Shown here piece after piece: positions 12,240-25,330 of a stretch of DNA of 64,000 nucleotides. The translations under genes and the position numbers were made by a program. The notes beneath the pieces are model-generated. The model saw only the letters and a program-made list of their open reading frames with translations. It made no database searches and was not told where the DNA came from. Numbering within the stretch: position 1 is the first letter of the stretch; each line of letters opens with the position of its first letter. Origin of the DNA: Sipunculus nudus (taxonomy: Eukaryota > Annelida > Sipuncula > Golfingiida > Sipunculidae); the NCBI GenBank assembly GCA_026874595.1, contig CM049307.1, positions 59,156,870 through 59,220,869 of the forward strand, written 5' to 3'.

Positions 12240-13490
12240 CTGAAATAATATTCATATATCAGTTCATAGCCCATCAACTGCTGGCGCACACTGGTGCATT
12301 AAACTGTGGTAGCAAAGTTAGGTATCAACATATTTAATTTGTTGTTTATAATCACATACTGTAAACATTGTCAATTGCCTAAGTTTTCCTTGCTATCTGT
12401 TTGTACATTTGGATAAAAATATCTTGTTCAATATTACAATACATCAGCCAATATTTAAAGTGGTAAACCCTCAAGCCAAGTCATACAAAGACATGCAAGC
12501 CTTGGACCACCGATTACCATACAATACAGGTACAAGGGTTCTGCATTCAGGACCAATAACTGAAAAGTACAATTCATATGTTGATACAGCCGGCTGAAGC
12601 ACCAGCAAACAAGGTTGCTGAATTTAATTGTACTATTACAATGCGGTATGACCTGGCTCACTGAATAAGAAAAGCTAGAGTGCTGTAGAAATTCTAACGC
12701 CCTGATCTGATGAATACAACAGGCTACACCTGATGCAGTATCCCACCTCCCCTAGTGTCACTATAAAAAGCATATACAGTACCTATTTGTCAATGAATTA
12801 ACAGAAACTTTGACAGATATCAATCCACACACAAGTCAGGACTTGGATAAATAATCTAGTACGAGGTATTACTGCCTAAAGGAATCCAGATATATTTCAA
12901 TAAGTTCTGGCATAGGTGAATGGACATTTTGTCACCACTTTTTCCCGTATGGTGTTGAAATCCCCCTGGGCAAGGCAGATTTTGTGCCAGCCCATTAATA
13001 CTAAACAAGGCATGTGCTGTACATATAGGCTGTACTCCAAGCCGTGGGTGGTGCAATCTGTATAAAGCAAAAGTCTAGCATATGCCTCAAACCACTCAGT
13101 CACCTGGAAATAATGCACAATATGTCACTTAGTATCGCACAAGAAACTCTGTACATTATGTGATTTATAATATAGGTTCTTTGTTAGCATCAGTACTCAA
13201 CAAAAAGTACATGCGCTTACAATGAGTGAAGTGTCTGCTCTGTGCTTAGTATCTCCAATTTATAAACATTTTTTGGTTAAATACATTCAGTATTGACTGT
13301 ATATGACACCAGACACTCAGTGTTGTAGATTTTTCTGGGTGAAACAGCTTTTGCGCTGGTTAGCGTGAAACCATAAGGAAAACTTGCGGTATCCAGTTAA
13401 ACTTTATGTTAAACTAGTGAAATGAGGAAGAACTTTGACAGTGTAACAATGTAAAGATACAGCTGTTCTTAAGTAAGGTATAACATAAAA
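12240..13490 (-). other. AT-rich DNA with one open 68-codon segment
   Basis: A minus-strand frame from 13112 follows TTATTTCCAG and reads VTEWFEAYARLLLYTDCTTH. No family is recognised. The same CAG/GTGACT could equally be a donor. A possible small exon (12762-12732, GACACTAGGGGAGGTGGGAT) lies downstream. Confidence 0.2.
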
Positions 13491-13499
13491 GAGCAAAAA

Positions 13500-14180
13500 A
13501 TGTTTGGCTTAAAATGTGTCTATAAGCTTTCTAACATGTTTATACTGTGACTGTGACCTTTGACCATGTGACCTCAAAATCAATAGGGTTCTTTCCCTAT
13601 TAGTATATTTTTTTCTAATTTTTTTGTTGGAGGTAACTGCCTCCATTTTTTTTTATGCTAGCTTAACTAAGTATATGTACATCTGCAGATTTCCATTCCA
13701 GTTTCAGACTACTTGACAGAGCAGTATCACACGCTTCCTCTCATTTTATATCTATATATATATTTTATATGGCTTAAAATGGGGCCACATATGCAAACTT
13801 TTTCAGTAAGTGGGTACTGTGACCTTGACCTCAAAATTAACAGTATACTTCACCGATTGGTGGGAGCCAGATTTGTGAAGGATAGAAGGTTTGGGATGAG
13901 ACTTTATTAGCTTAAAAAATAACCATAAACTTTTTAAAGTAGCAGGTTTTGTGACCTTGACCTTAATCTGACCTCAAAATAAATCAGGTTCTTCCCTTAT
14001 TGGTAGATGCAAAAAAAACATTTAGCTTAAAATGTGTCTATTTATGTAAGCTTTATCAGAAAGTGAGTTCTGTGCCTTTGACCTTTGACCTTGTGACCTC
14101 AAAATTAATAATTGCTTCCCTTATTGGTAGGTGCCCAATTTATGAAAGATGGAACTTGAAAGGTTTGCAGGAAAGCTTTT
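13500..14180. repeat. Repeat family C, second array
   Basis: Units with GACCTTTGACCNTGTGACCT, CAAAATCAATAGGGTTCTT and GGTTTGGGATGA. Ends directly at family B copy 2. A further fragment (14680-14730) follows that copy. Confidence 0.75.
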
Positions 14181-14184
14181 ACTT

Positions 14185-14646
14185 AACAAGAGCACCGCAA
14201 ATGGTGCATTATACGTGTGTTGCATATTTTCTGACCTCTAACCACATCAAATATGTGCGAGTTTGCTGAGAATGTTATTCAGGTGAGAAACTGTATTGGT
14301 TAATACTCATCATGAGTTATACAAAAATCCATCCAATTTTTGGTAAGTCAGGGTGGTGCCACCAAAGTGTGGAGACCACTGACCTCATTAAATATTCATG
14401 GATTTTGTTTGAAACAGAACTTATAGAGATATTATATCGATTCATATTTCTGTTGAGTTTGGTCAAATTCCATGATATTTCTTGTATATACCAGAACAAA
14501 TTGAACTGGAATCTATTGGTAAGTAGTAATGATGAGTTTGGTGAAAATCCATCAAAGCCCCGGTAAGTTTTCGCGTTACACAAAAGTTAACGGACGGACG
14601 GATGGTTGGTATACCATAATATGTCCCGTCATAGATGAGTGTATGA
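14185..14646. repeat. Dispersed repeat family B, copy 2
   Basis: Same start (AACAAGAGCACCGCAAATGG) and end (GGTATACCATAATATGTCCC) as copy 1, with the same CATCAAAGCCCCGGTAAGTT landmark. The overlapping open frames on both strands are incidental. Confidence 0.8.
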
Positions 14647-14749
14647 AAAGCATCTATAATCTTATCAAGAAATAGGTCCTGTGGCATTGACCTCTGACAA
14701 TGTGGTCTAAAATTTGATTGGGTTCTTCCTCTTGACTTCATAAATTTTT

Positions 14750-17700
14750 TTTTTGTTAACTTGCTCTACAGAAGTGGCCATTGCAGCAGCTACTTAACCA
14801 TGCTTAAAACAATTGTTATCCAGACCTTGTAGTGTGGGATTATAAGATTTGTAGGCAAAACTCATGCTGGTTTATCTGTTTAATATAAGATGCAAATGAA
14901 ATAAATATGAGTTTAAAAATACATGAATCATTAATGGATTCTTCAACATGTATTCAATTTTTGGCATTACATGCTACAAAAGTAGATAAATTTTGTGCAG
15001 ATTTGGAAAATATTATACTTAATATTTTATTTTAGTAAATTAAGGGTTACTTAATTCAAAATATTATCAATATTACTGAACTTTTTACTGATGGTTTTTT
15101 TAACAGAAACGGATCCAGGGGTCCGGACTCCCCATCCCCCTTTTCAGCCACCACAACCTTTTTTGAAGGATTTCAGACCAATTTTGAGGCCTGGACGCTG
15201 CCTTTTCCATTCCAGGGGACCTTTTTTAGGTCTTGTCATTAGTCCTCCTGGGTTGGACCCCTCCTTTTCCTAAATCCTTGATCCCCCCCCCCCCCCCCCA
15301 ATTAATGTGGTACATGTATTCTGTATCCATAAATGAGCCAAGACTTGTCTCATGTAAAGAAATTCAGAGGTAACACTGAAATAATGCCAGGCACATAACC
15401 AGGAGCAGTCAGACAGACATTCAGCATGAAAAATATACTTGCAGAGAGAGTGAGGGATACACAGCTGTGACCTGGTGCACAAGGGGCATTTAAACTGTGA
15501 AGTGTTTCTTATGGTAAGTGCGTGATACATACTAAGATGACCCCAGGTTAATATAAGGTCTCTTGGAATAATGAAAATGCAAGGAACTTGCATGTGTCCA
15601 CATAACATAAATGGTTATGCATACATCTCTGGGTAACAAAATTCTAATTAAACAATTTTTATTTTACTTGATTCCAGTGTGTGTATACTGGTACAACTGA
15701 CACTGATATATGTCACAATCTCACATGGTACTACCTATTCTTAAATGAGAAATAAAAGCATAAAAATAACCAAAAAAAATTAACATGCCATTCAAAGCTA
15801 GTTTACTTGGGTTGATAAGGGTTACCCTGAATATGAGCTCACAGTCGCAGTATATAATGTTAACTCGTTATGTTTTATTCATATTTTTGGAGGGGGTATA
15901 GGGGGCATGTATAAATAAACTGACTCATGCAGCAATTTTCATGAAAAGAGTATATATTTCTATAATTTTTTTTATTACTCTCTTGATATTGCCACATTCA
16001 CATTCACTAGGATTATGAATATTAATGGCCTGAGGTACACGTACATCTGTGATCATTAGTTATGCAGGTCACAGACAATGAAGTGACAGGAGCAAGCGCC
16101 ACCTGGTGTTTAACCTGGTTGATCACTACAGTATTTCTGCCCCCTGATACTCTCCCCAGGGAGATAATGAATAAACTTTAAAAAAAAAACACGAAAAATA
16201 AGCATGCATATTAATACACAATAAATGTAATAAATTAATATATTCCTCTGAAATAGTTAGGACCAATCACACAATGCATTTGCTATGCACACCATGTGGC
16301 AATGCTAATAGGGTTTTCTTTGTAGATTTTACCATTTCAACCAATTGTTTTTGAACTTGTCTAGTTGGTGGTATCTAATAATTGTAAAGAGTAACTGCAA
16401 TCAGGTGAATAACTGATTAAAGGCACTTACATAGGTACCAGCACAGTTACTGCTTAATTGTAAAGCGTTGCCCAAGGACAATAATAAAGGACAATAAAAC
16501 AACTTAATGACAGAGACAATAAGAAAAGGTATGACTAAAGTTTACTGATACTGGACTCCACACAAGTTTTCTATTAATAGAACTTTTTATTCAGATCTAT
16601 TTTTACTACTGAATAAGGTTTGGATTAATAGCAACTTATCTGACCTATTACAGCATTCTGAAGTCTGTTAAGGATGAAAAAGTACTTTTTTCTTATTATT
16701 TACCGAACTATACAAACATTTTATGTCATGAGGTCATATAAAGCTGTATTATAATAAATAATTTGACAGGGATTATAGTTACAGCTGTCGCATAATGTCT
16801 TCTGAAGTCTGTTTAGATTTATCATTAAATTCTAGTTGTTTTTCATAAATTTTTTTCATCAGTTATAAAGAAGTTTATTCATTTAAGGGTGTCAGGGTCA
16901 TGTGATTCACTTTAAATGAAAAACTGAATTATTGTATCTTATTTCAACTTGTTTTATCCAAACCAAGACTGTGCTTTATACACTAGCATAACAAAAAAAC
17001 CATTGTTCTCCTAAATACCAAACTTGAATAAAATCAGTTGTATACTGTACTCCTATTTACAGTTCTGATAGATTACCCTATAATTACACTATGCAGCTGC
17101 AGTGTATGCCAAGGTCACAATAGTACTACAGTATTTCTGGGGGGAAGTTAATATATTTCAATATTAACAGATCAAAAACAATTGTGGGTCAATAATGCAA
17201 AGTCTAATGAATCTACACTGCCACCAGGGTTTATTACTTCACCCACTCTGTGTAATCTTTAGATTGTGTGACAAGCCTTGAGAGACTGCAATGCTTCCTT
17301 TATCTTGAACTGATCAGATTGTCTTTGAGTTTAAAAAAAAGCTGCAACATGCAACATTTATTCAGTTGTGAAAATCCCAAGGTAGAAATGAACAGTGCTG
17401 CGCTTGATCTGTACTAATAGATTCCGCTTCATGTATTTGGCTCACACCTCAGGACACACATATGCCCTATGGGACCACCTACACACTTACATAACACTGG
17501 CCTGTAGAAACTGGACCTGCTGTGGGGGTCAACAGGAACTCTTTGTGCCCTTGATTACAGGTGTAGCAGGGCCGCCTGTCCTTGGATACCTCAGTTCTAC
17601 ACATGTATAAACCTGATTGGCCTGGGCCTGCGATAAATAATTAGACAGATTCTGTTGCCAGAGAGAGCTGTCTCTGACCAATAAAACCTTTAGCACTGAT

Positions 17701-18660
17701 GTCAGCTGTAAACGTAGCACTTACTGACAAGGCCTGTTCAAACCAGGTAATGCTACTCCCACAAAATCAGCACAGTCAACTGGTGCATCACACTAAAACT
17801 CAGCACATATAAAACCCTATTTTTCTTAAGTCTGACAAGCTCACTGATAAAAATACACACAGAGCCAAGCTCAATCTATGTAGCATCATGTTTTCTGAAC
17901 CTACAAAGCCTTTTACAAATACAAATATACAGTCCTGAAGTAAAATATGCAGTGTGGAACTGGAAACTCTCATTCTGAATTATACAACACAAGGACTTTC
18001 TCTGAATACCTGGCAACTAAATGAAACCACAGAGATAACATGGACCTTGGAAACATGAATCAGCATACTGATTGAGTGTCATCACCAATTACCTTGGTGA
18101 CCCAATAAAGATGACATTTCAATCAAACTGAGATGATTACTCAAGATGGCCAAGCCAGTGAGAGGGCAACATAGGCATTGCAAAAATGCTACTTATACTC
18201 TTTTCATGAATGTATGATTTCTTAAATTAAGTCTAGTGGTACTCAAGATTATAAAATAAAGGATGAAACTGGTGCCTTGTTTTTTTAACAACCTATTTAA
18301 GTATCATTTAACCCTATTAGTTGAGGTGTCAATATATCTATGCACTGTAAGTTTTACTACTATGCTAGTATTTTTTTTTTTTTGCTTAAATCAAACGCAA
18401 AGAGATAAATATCTTGTTCATCACCTTGTTAATGAAGTAAACATATTTTTATGTTAACCTGAAGAAAAAAAAGATAAATGAAAGATGAACTGAATATCAA
18501 ACAGTTTCAATGAAGTTAAACTTAAAGCATATATCATATTTGAACAGGAGTTAATGACTTTTAATATTTGCAAATTTATTGGTGACATGTATGCATACTC
18601 AACTAGACATTTCTTGGCACCGCTGGTGCCATAGTATCGCCAGACAAATGAGGTTTTGTG
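14750..18660. other. AT-rich DNA, mostly featureless
   Basis: Contains a C17 run (15283-15299) beside a GGATCCAGGGGTCC block that recalls transposon ends. A GC-richer part lies at 17440-17770. There, minus-strand donors GTAAGTGTG (about 17490) and GTAAGTGC (about 17710) end short open segments, one reading DCADFVGVALPGLNRPC. Coding status unproven. Confidence 0.35.
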
Positions 18661-18664
18661 GTAT

Positions 18665-19341
18665 TGATACAATGGTGGGGTTGGGGAGATGTCCCCACAC
18701 TGTATCACAAGCAGTTGCTGATGCGCGTGGCAGACAATGTTCCAAGACCAGTTTGATGACAGAAGTCTTTATTCAATAGCAAGAGGTCTGGGACAGTCTC
18801 TCTCTCTGGGAGAGCCGCCCAGCCTCCCTGACTCACTCTCCAAAACGCGCACCATGCAAGACTTTTTGATACAGAGTTTGGATTGACATTATCAATGTAT
18901 ATTCATTTACCCGCAGTTACATCACTGATAAAAGCTGCTATTGGATCAGATGGTAATGGTGACCTGACATTTGACATAATTATGCATGTCATCATTTTAC
19001 GTAAGATTATATTGACCTGATACAGATCCAGTTATAGACTGACCTACACTGCTATTTCCAAACTCTATAAACATAATCTGCCTGCCTCATCATAGAAACC
19101 AATTTAGAGCTAATTTTTGAGAGTACATTTAGGCTCTAAAAACATACTGAATAACCATTAGATACTTGGTCGTCTGATGACCATTAATAATTCTTTGGCT
19201 CTGTCTGAATATCAGAACAGACTGAAACCGTAATTGATTTTTATTGTTTCTGAATGATTTTAGATCTTAATTAATGAAATATTGAAATATTCCTTTAAAT
19301 ATGTGTTAAGTCACAAATATGCACTTTCCTACTCCATAACA
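18665..19341 (-). repeat. Long terminal repeat, left copy (3' LTR in minus orientation)
   Basis: Identical by eye to 22265-22881 over about 610 bases; differences are confined to the first 70 or so bases at the left end. Contains the minus-strand AATAAA signal and a CTCTCTCTCT stretch. Confidence 0.88.
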
Positions 19342-22209
19342 TATCCCTCTGGTATTCAGAATGAGGCTCCGGCCTCATCGGCTAAGTCGGAGAAAAATTT
19401 AGTTATTTCAAGAAGGATAACTGGAATGTAGATGACAGAAATACATTATGTGTAAGGATCAAGATATACTGATTAAGTCTGTATTTACTGCAAGATCAGG
19501 TGCCATAATAGTGTATAGAACTATATATTAAGCTAGCACTAGTGAAAATGTGATGGATATATGTCGGTAGAGAGTAAAGTATTACATCACTGATGTACCG
19601 GTAGGTTGTGATGGAATTACACAGATCAATATAGATGTGAATTACATGATCATGTCACATTTCCAGATGTAACGGTGTAAGGAATAAGGTACTGCCAGTT
19701 TTAAATTTTTAGGAATACAACAACAATGCCTAAGCTATCCTAAATAAGCTGAGAACAACATATATAAATCTATAGCTATACATACATGTTCTAAAGACTT
19801 TTTTTTTGTGAATGGACAATCCTAAACAATATCTAGAAGATAAAATGCTGATGTATAAGGAATCAGGAACAACATCGCAACCATGATGACATTATTTGAC
19901 ATCCTAATATAAGCATTAAACTTTAGATTAAATAAGTATGGCAGTATCTAAATAGAATTAATAAATAAATATCTTGATAGATATGATTATAGCATCATAC
20001 ACAGATTATACAAGTACTGTGCATACTGAATAAGCAATGGAATAAGTCAAAGTATGTGAACCATTTGAACATACAGTAAGTGATGTCACATAAAGATGTT
20101 CTGTCGAACAGCAATATGCATTACCAATTATAACAAGTGAATTAGCAATGCCTGTAGCTAAACATACAATTCCTATGGGAAAAGTGATCATGAATTCTTA
20201 ATCTGACAAAGTGTATATACTCTGTGCCTACTAAGAGTTTAACATATACACATGTACATGACTATCTGCCCTTTGTGTTGATCAGTACCAATGTTTCAAA
20301 ATACATCTTGGCTTTCATACTTGCCATTGGGACAAGTTGAATTGTGAATAATGGAAGGTTGATTTGCTACTCCTTTAGCATAACACAACTGGTGTACCTT
20401 ACCAGCGGATAAGTACATGACAGAATGATGTCATTCCTAACGACAGAGGAATGTTGTACATATATTCCCATTGATTACCAATTTTTGTGCATAAACAAGG
20501 CGAAATGTGTGAAAACATGATGATAATGAAAATAATTCTCTGACAGGTGCATGTATCGATCTAGACCATATGGATTTTGATGGTAATTTTATTGTGAGCT
20601 CATGTGTAAGATCAAACATACATCTGTAGAGTGATGATTTAAAATTAAAAGAATAATGTTAATGATCGAAATCCTTGTCACTCCACATCTTGGTTTATGG
20701 GTTATCAATATCATGAATGCAGCAACCAGAATGCATGTGCTCATGAAACATGTCTGTCATAGTACGCGTGAATGTGAATTCCTATGAGAAGAATTCCTGT
20801 GCTAACCTACATATCTTGCCTGGCATGTCCAGCTATTAATGAGGTTAACCAAATCAAACCCATATTTAGGGCAATAATGTGACCACAGGTCAGTGCATTA
20901 TTGACTTTTGGAGTCATCACACTCCCCAGTTTGTCCAATTCCCTATATATTGGGGGGCTTCCCATGAACCCGTGTTTTAGGACCAAACTGTAACAATTGA
21001 AAATAAGCATCGCATTGTGTTTTGGTGACACAATGGGCTACCATTCCATTAAATTTATAGCCAAGAGAGCATTATGATAACCATTGATTTGGTATGGAAC
21101 AACACATGAGAAAATCTCAGTATAAATGAATGCTAACATGCTGATGGCTTTGCATATTGCTCTACTCTAGGAATTCTTTAATGTGAATCAATACAGTCAT
21201 TTTGGTGACATTACATGTAAACATCTTAGATAGACATTATTACATCAAATCTAACATTGACAGTTCTACACTGTTTAATGTGTTTTTTTGTAACAATTAT
21301 TCCTAACCATATCAATTAGATAGAGACACTATAAATTATATCATTTTACAATTATGACACATCAATAAGAGAAAGTTATATTGTACTACATACATATTTT
21401 TTTTGTTTACAACATATACATGCAAAATATTATGAAATGCCCCAAATTTACATTGGGCATGTAAAATTCAGAGTCTCTGGTTTTGTTTTCATTACCTCAG
21501 GAAATCTGTCGTCTTTGGGTCTTCTGTGGTCTTCTCTGCTGACTTGGCGTCTTTTTTCTTGCTGGAGTCATGGTATGGGAGGTTGTGCAGAAGATAGCGG
21601 TAGAACGGCGAATCTGCTTCTAGTAGTTGCAGGAACATAGCGAGGACTTGTTGTCACACAAAACACAGTGCACGTGGTATTGCCAGTATTATTGTTGACA
21701 TAGGCCCGAAGCTGGCTTGTCCCGATATTGATTTTTTTTTGTGGCTGGTCCAAACAATGATGATCTCAGGTTGAGATATCACAGCACTTTTTTTTAGCGA
21801 AAAATGTCATTTTTGCAACTTGAAGTCACGGTTAAAGCAATATGCTGATTTACAGTGTCCTTTTGGTTTAAAGATACAGGGAGAGTCTTTGATCTTCTCA
21901 AGCAGAGCACTGAGAAACTGCAGCCAAGTTAAAGTTTGAAGAGAGAGTTCTTAGCAAAAGTGTGATACCTTCAGCAGCAGAGATGACATTCTTGATGTTA
22001 GGCTGTGATTCTGCAGACATCTAGGTCGAAGTTCCAGTACAGTTGTTAGATATGGGAGACCAGTCAATGGCACCTGTGGTTGTGAGGGGGGGGGGGATCT
22101 TCTGTCATCACTCCAACTGGCAGCACTGTTATCGTTTCTGGTGTTGATGTGCTGGAAGTGAATCCTGGTTCATCCACCAAAATGATAAGAGACCCGGTCT
22201 CCACCATAA

Positions 22210-22881
22210 TGATACAATGTGGGGTTGGGGATGCCCCATATGTATCACATACGGTTGCTGATGTTGGTAGCTGACAATGTTCCAAGACCAGTTTGATGAC
22301 AGAAGTCTTTATTCAATAGCAAGAGGTCTGGGACAGTCTCTCTCTCTGGGAGAGCCGCCCAGCCTCCCTGACTCACTCTCCAAAACGCGCACCATGCAAG
22401 ACTTTTTGATACAGAGTTTGGATTGACATTATCAATGTATATTCATTTACCCGCAGTTACATCACTGATAAAAGCTGCTATTGGATCAGATGGTAATGGT
22501 GACCTGACATTTGACATAATTATGCATGTCATCATTTTACGTAAGATTATATTGACCTGATACAGATCCAGTTATAGACTGACCTACACTGCTATTTCCA
22601 AACTCTATAAACATAATCTGCCTGCCTCATCATAGAAACCAATTTAGAGCTAATTTTTGAGAGTACATTTAGGCTCTAAAAACATACTGAATAACCATTA
22701 GATACTTGGTCGTCTGATGACCATTAATAATTCTTTGGCTCTGTCTGAATATCAGAACAGACTGAAACCGTAATTGATTTTTATTGTTTCTGAATGATTT
22801 TAGATCTTAATTAATGAAATATTGAAATATTCCTTTAAATATGTGTTAAGTCACAAATATGCACTTTCCTACTCCATAACA
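22210..22881 (-). repeat. Long terminal repeat, right copy (5' LTR in minus orientation)
   Basis: Partner of the left LTR, offset by 3540 bases over the identical part. Begins TGATACAATG and ends CCATAACA like the left copy, then the target duplicate GTAT. Confidence 0.88.
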
Positions 22882-22889
22882 GTATTTTG

Positions 22890-23740
22890 TTGATATAATG
22901 TGATGTATTTGTATTTTAGCAATGAATGTGAACGGTAAATGGTAAACTTGTAAACGGTACATGAACCAAGCACATGCAGTTTGACAAGTTAGTGTTTTGA
23001 TAGCAGCTAACAAATATAACTTTATATTGTTATAAAAGGAACATAACGAATGATTGTGTGCAGGCAAGCAATTGTTACTATTATTTTAACTCATTATTAT
23101 TAGAGATTTGTGACATGTTGGTATTGGTAATGTTAACACTACATTAACCAAACAAATTTTATATATTTTATTGTTTTGATACCTGCAAATATTACATGAT
23201 ATTGTGGTCCACTGTTAGTACTTAGAAAACAGGCAAGTCTTCATGACATTTGAATGTGATTTATAAATATTATTTATAACTAATGTGTCACATGAAAAAT
23301 GTATTAGCTTACACATTTTACAAACATATGTCACAATCCTTTATGTTCTTTAAAAGTTCAAGAGATACAAATGGAAGTATTGCTATTATATATGTGATTA
23401 ATGGTATAAATCTGTATTATATTTAATAACTAGCAATAATTATATGAAAAGACAAAACAAATCTCAAACACTGTTATAAAAAACTCAAGTAAGTAATTGT
23501 AACAGTAATATCATGTTATCAGACATAAGCAAAGATTTGAGTAATTCTACACACATCAATATGTAAGTGAGGTATATTGTCTGAGAATGAAATAATAATA
23601 TCTGTTATATTTTGTTTCACATCATATTTTGTTCTTGTTAATAAATTGTTATATTGTCATAAAAATTGTCATTTGTTCCTTATCAATAGCATAAATTGTG
23701 GAAAAACAAGAAAATAGAGTAGGGGGTGCCATCATGCAGT
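22890..23740. other. AT-rich DNA, nothing recognised
   Basis: No exon-like or repeat structure seen. Confidence 0.6.
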
Positions 23741-25330
23741 TCCCAGCAAATGACTCATCACATTACCCATATCTATCTATATGCATAATATGAAAGATAT
23801 CTGCCAATAAGTTTCCAGCACATGACAACACTATCCAACAACTTTTTAATTTTTATTTTATAATGCTGACAATACTGTCAAGACCCATATAGGCAACATT
23901 CATGAGCCATTTTAAATAGTCTTCGTCCAAAGGTCAAGACCACTCTCAAAGGAAAATGATCCAGTTGTGACTCTGTGGTACACCCAGTGCACTAATTCAT
24001 TTATCACTGACCATCATATCTATTTATAGAATCTGACCATGGCCCAGAACTGCTGATGTTTGGGCAAAACATGATGCAACACCATGTGCAGACCACTAGC
24101 TGAAGCAATCCCCCAGGTTCACTGGAGATTTTCATGATTGTTGGTGATTTTTACCATATATGGCAATATTTAAAGTCAAGTCCACTCTCATATGCAAGGT
24201 CAGGACCCAAATTTACATATATCTCATCCCATAATCCAAATCTATGTATATGCATAATATAAAAGAAATCTGTCCATTAGTTTTTGACTTATAATGCTCA
24301 CAGTGCTGTCAAGTGGCCCTTTTTAAGATATTCATGATTTTATGTTTTTCACCAAATATGGGAATATTCAAGGTCAAGGTCACTCTCATAGTCACGGTCA
24401 TGACCCCAAATCAATAAACTGCATTCCAAAATATCCAACATTTAAAAAAAAAAAAATTAAATTAAAAAAAAAATAATTTAAATTAAATTAAATTTTAAAA
24501 TTAAATTTAAAATTAAATATACCTCATTCCATAAACCATATCTATATACATGCATAACATGAAAGAAATCTGTCCATTACTCTTTGACTTATAATGCTCA
24601 CAGTATATACTGTCAAGTGGCAATGATGGGGTATTCAAAGGCACAAAAAACAAGAAAAGGACAACAGGTGGCACCACCTATCTTGTGCAAAAGACAAAAC
24701 TATCCAAGATCTTCCGTCAACTTGATTTTTGGACCAATCCATGCATCCCTTTTTAAGATATTCATGATTTTATGTGATTTTCACCATATATGGTAATATT
24801 CAAGGTCAAAGCCACTCTCAAAGGAAAGGTCATGACCCCAATTTTAATATACATCATCCCATAACCCATACCTATGTACATGCATAATATTAAAGAAATC
24901 TGTCAATCAGTTTTTGACTTGTGATGCTAAAAGTACTGTCAAGTGGCAATGATGGGGGTATTAAACGGCACAAAAACAAGAAAAGGATACTAGGTGGCAC
25001 CGCCAGTTTCCGGTACATGACATCACTATCCAAGATCTTTGTCCAACTTGATTTTTGGATAAATCCATGAAAGATTTCTTGAGATATTTAAGAATTTGTG
25101 ATTTTCCCCAAAAATGGATCTATTCAAGGTCAAGGTCACTCCTAGTTGAGGTCATGACCCCATTTTAAATAGGCTTCGTCCTCTCACCTATATATCTATA
25201 AATGTGTCAAGTTTGAAAAAGATCCTTGAAATATTTTTTGAGTTATTGTGTCCAAAAGAAATCTCTGCGGCGGCGGCGGCGGCGCAACCGTGCCTAAACC
25301 ATAGTATCTCCAGACTATGTCTGGCAATAC
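23740..25330. repeat. Repeat family D array, about 300-bp units, ending in (CGG)n
   Basis: Four to five degenerate units carry GAAAGAAATCTGTCCATTA, GACTTATAATGCTCACAGT, TTCAAGGTCAAGGTCACTCT and a GGTGGCACCACC-like palindrome. A purely A/T stretch interrupts at 24443-24520. The array ends with (CGG)n at 25267-25284. Confidence 0.75.

Larger units (their letters stand above)
18665..22881 (-). mobile_element. Complete LTR retrotransposon-like element without gag/pol
   Basis: Two direct repeats of 677 and 672 bp, each TG...CA, enclose about 2.87 kb. The 4 bp GTAT precede the left copy (18661-18664) and follow the right copy (22882-22885), a target-site duplication. Minus orientation is supported by AATAAA in the LTR on that strand (18768-18763 and 22308-22303) and by a purine tract, AGAGGGATA, directly before the minus-strand 3' LTR (19350-19342). 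The interior has no protease, reverse transcriptase, RNase H or integrase frame. It is a non-autonomous (LARD-like) or internally replaced element. A clear tRNA primer-binding site was not recognised. Confidence 0.85.

Noticed and set aside
15270-15608. 112-codon frame with several cysteines and histidines
   Set aside because: Spacing does not fit a zinc-finger or RING pattern, and its end is a translated C17 run.
2547-25284. (CGG)n runs as CpG-island promoters
   Set aside because: Both runs sit at the ends of repeat arrays and are part of the repeats.
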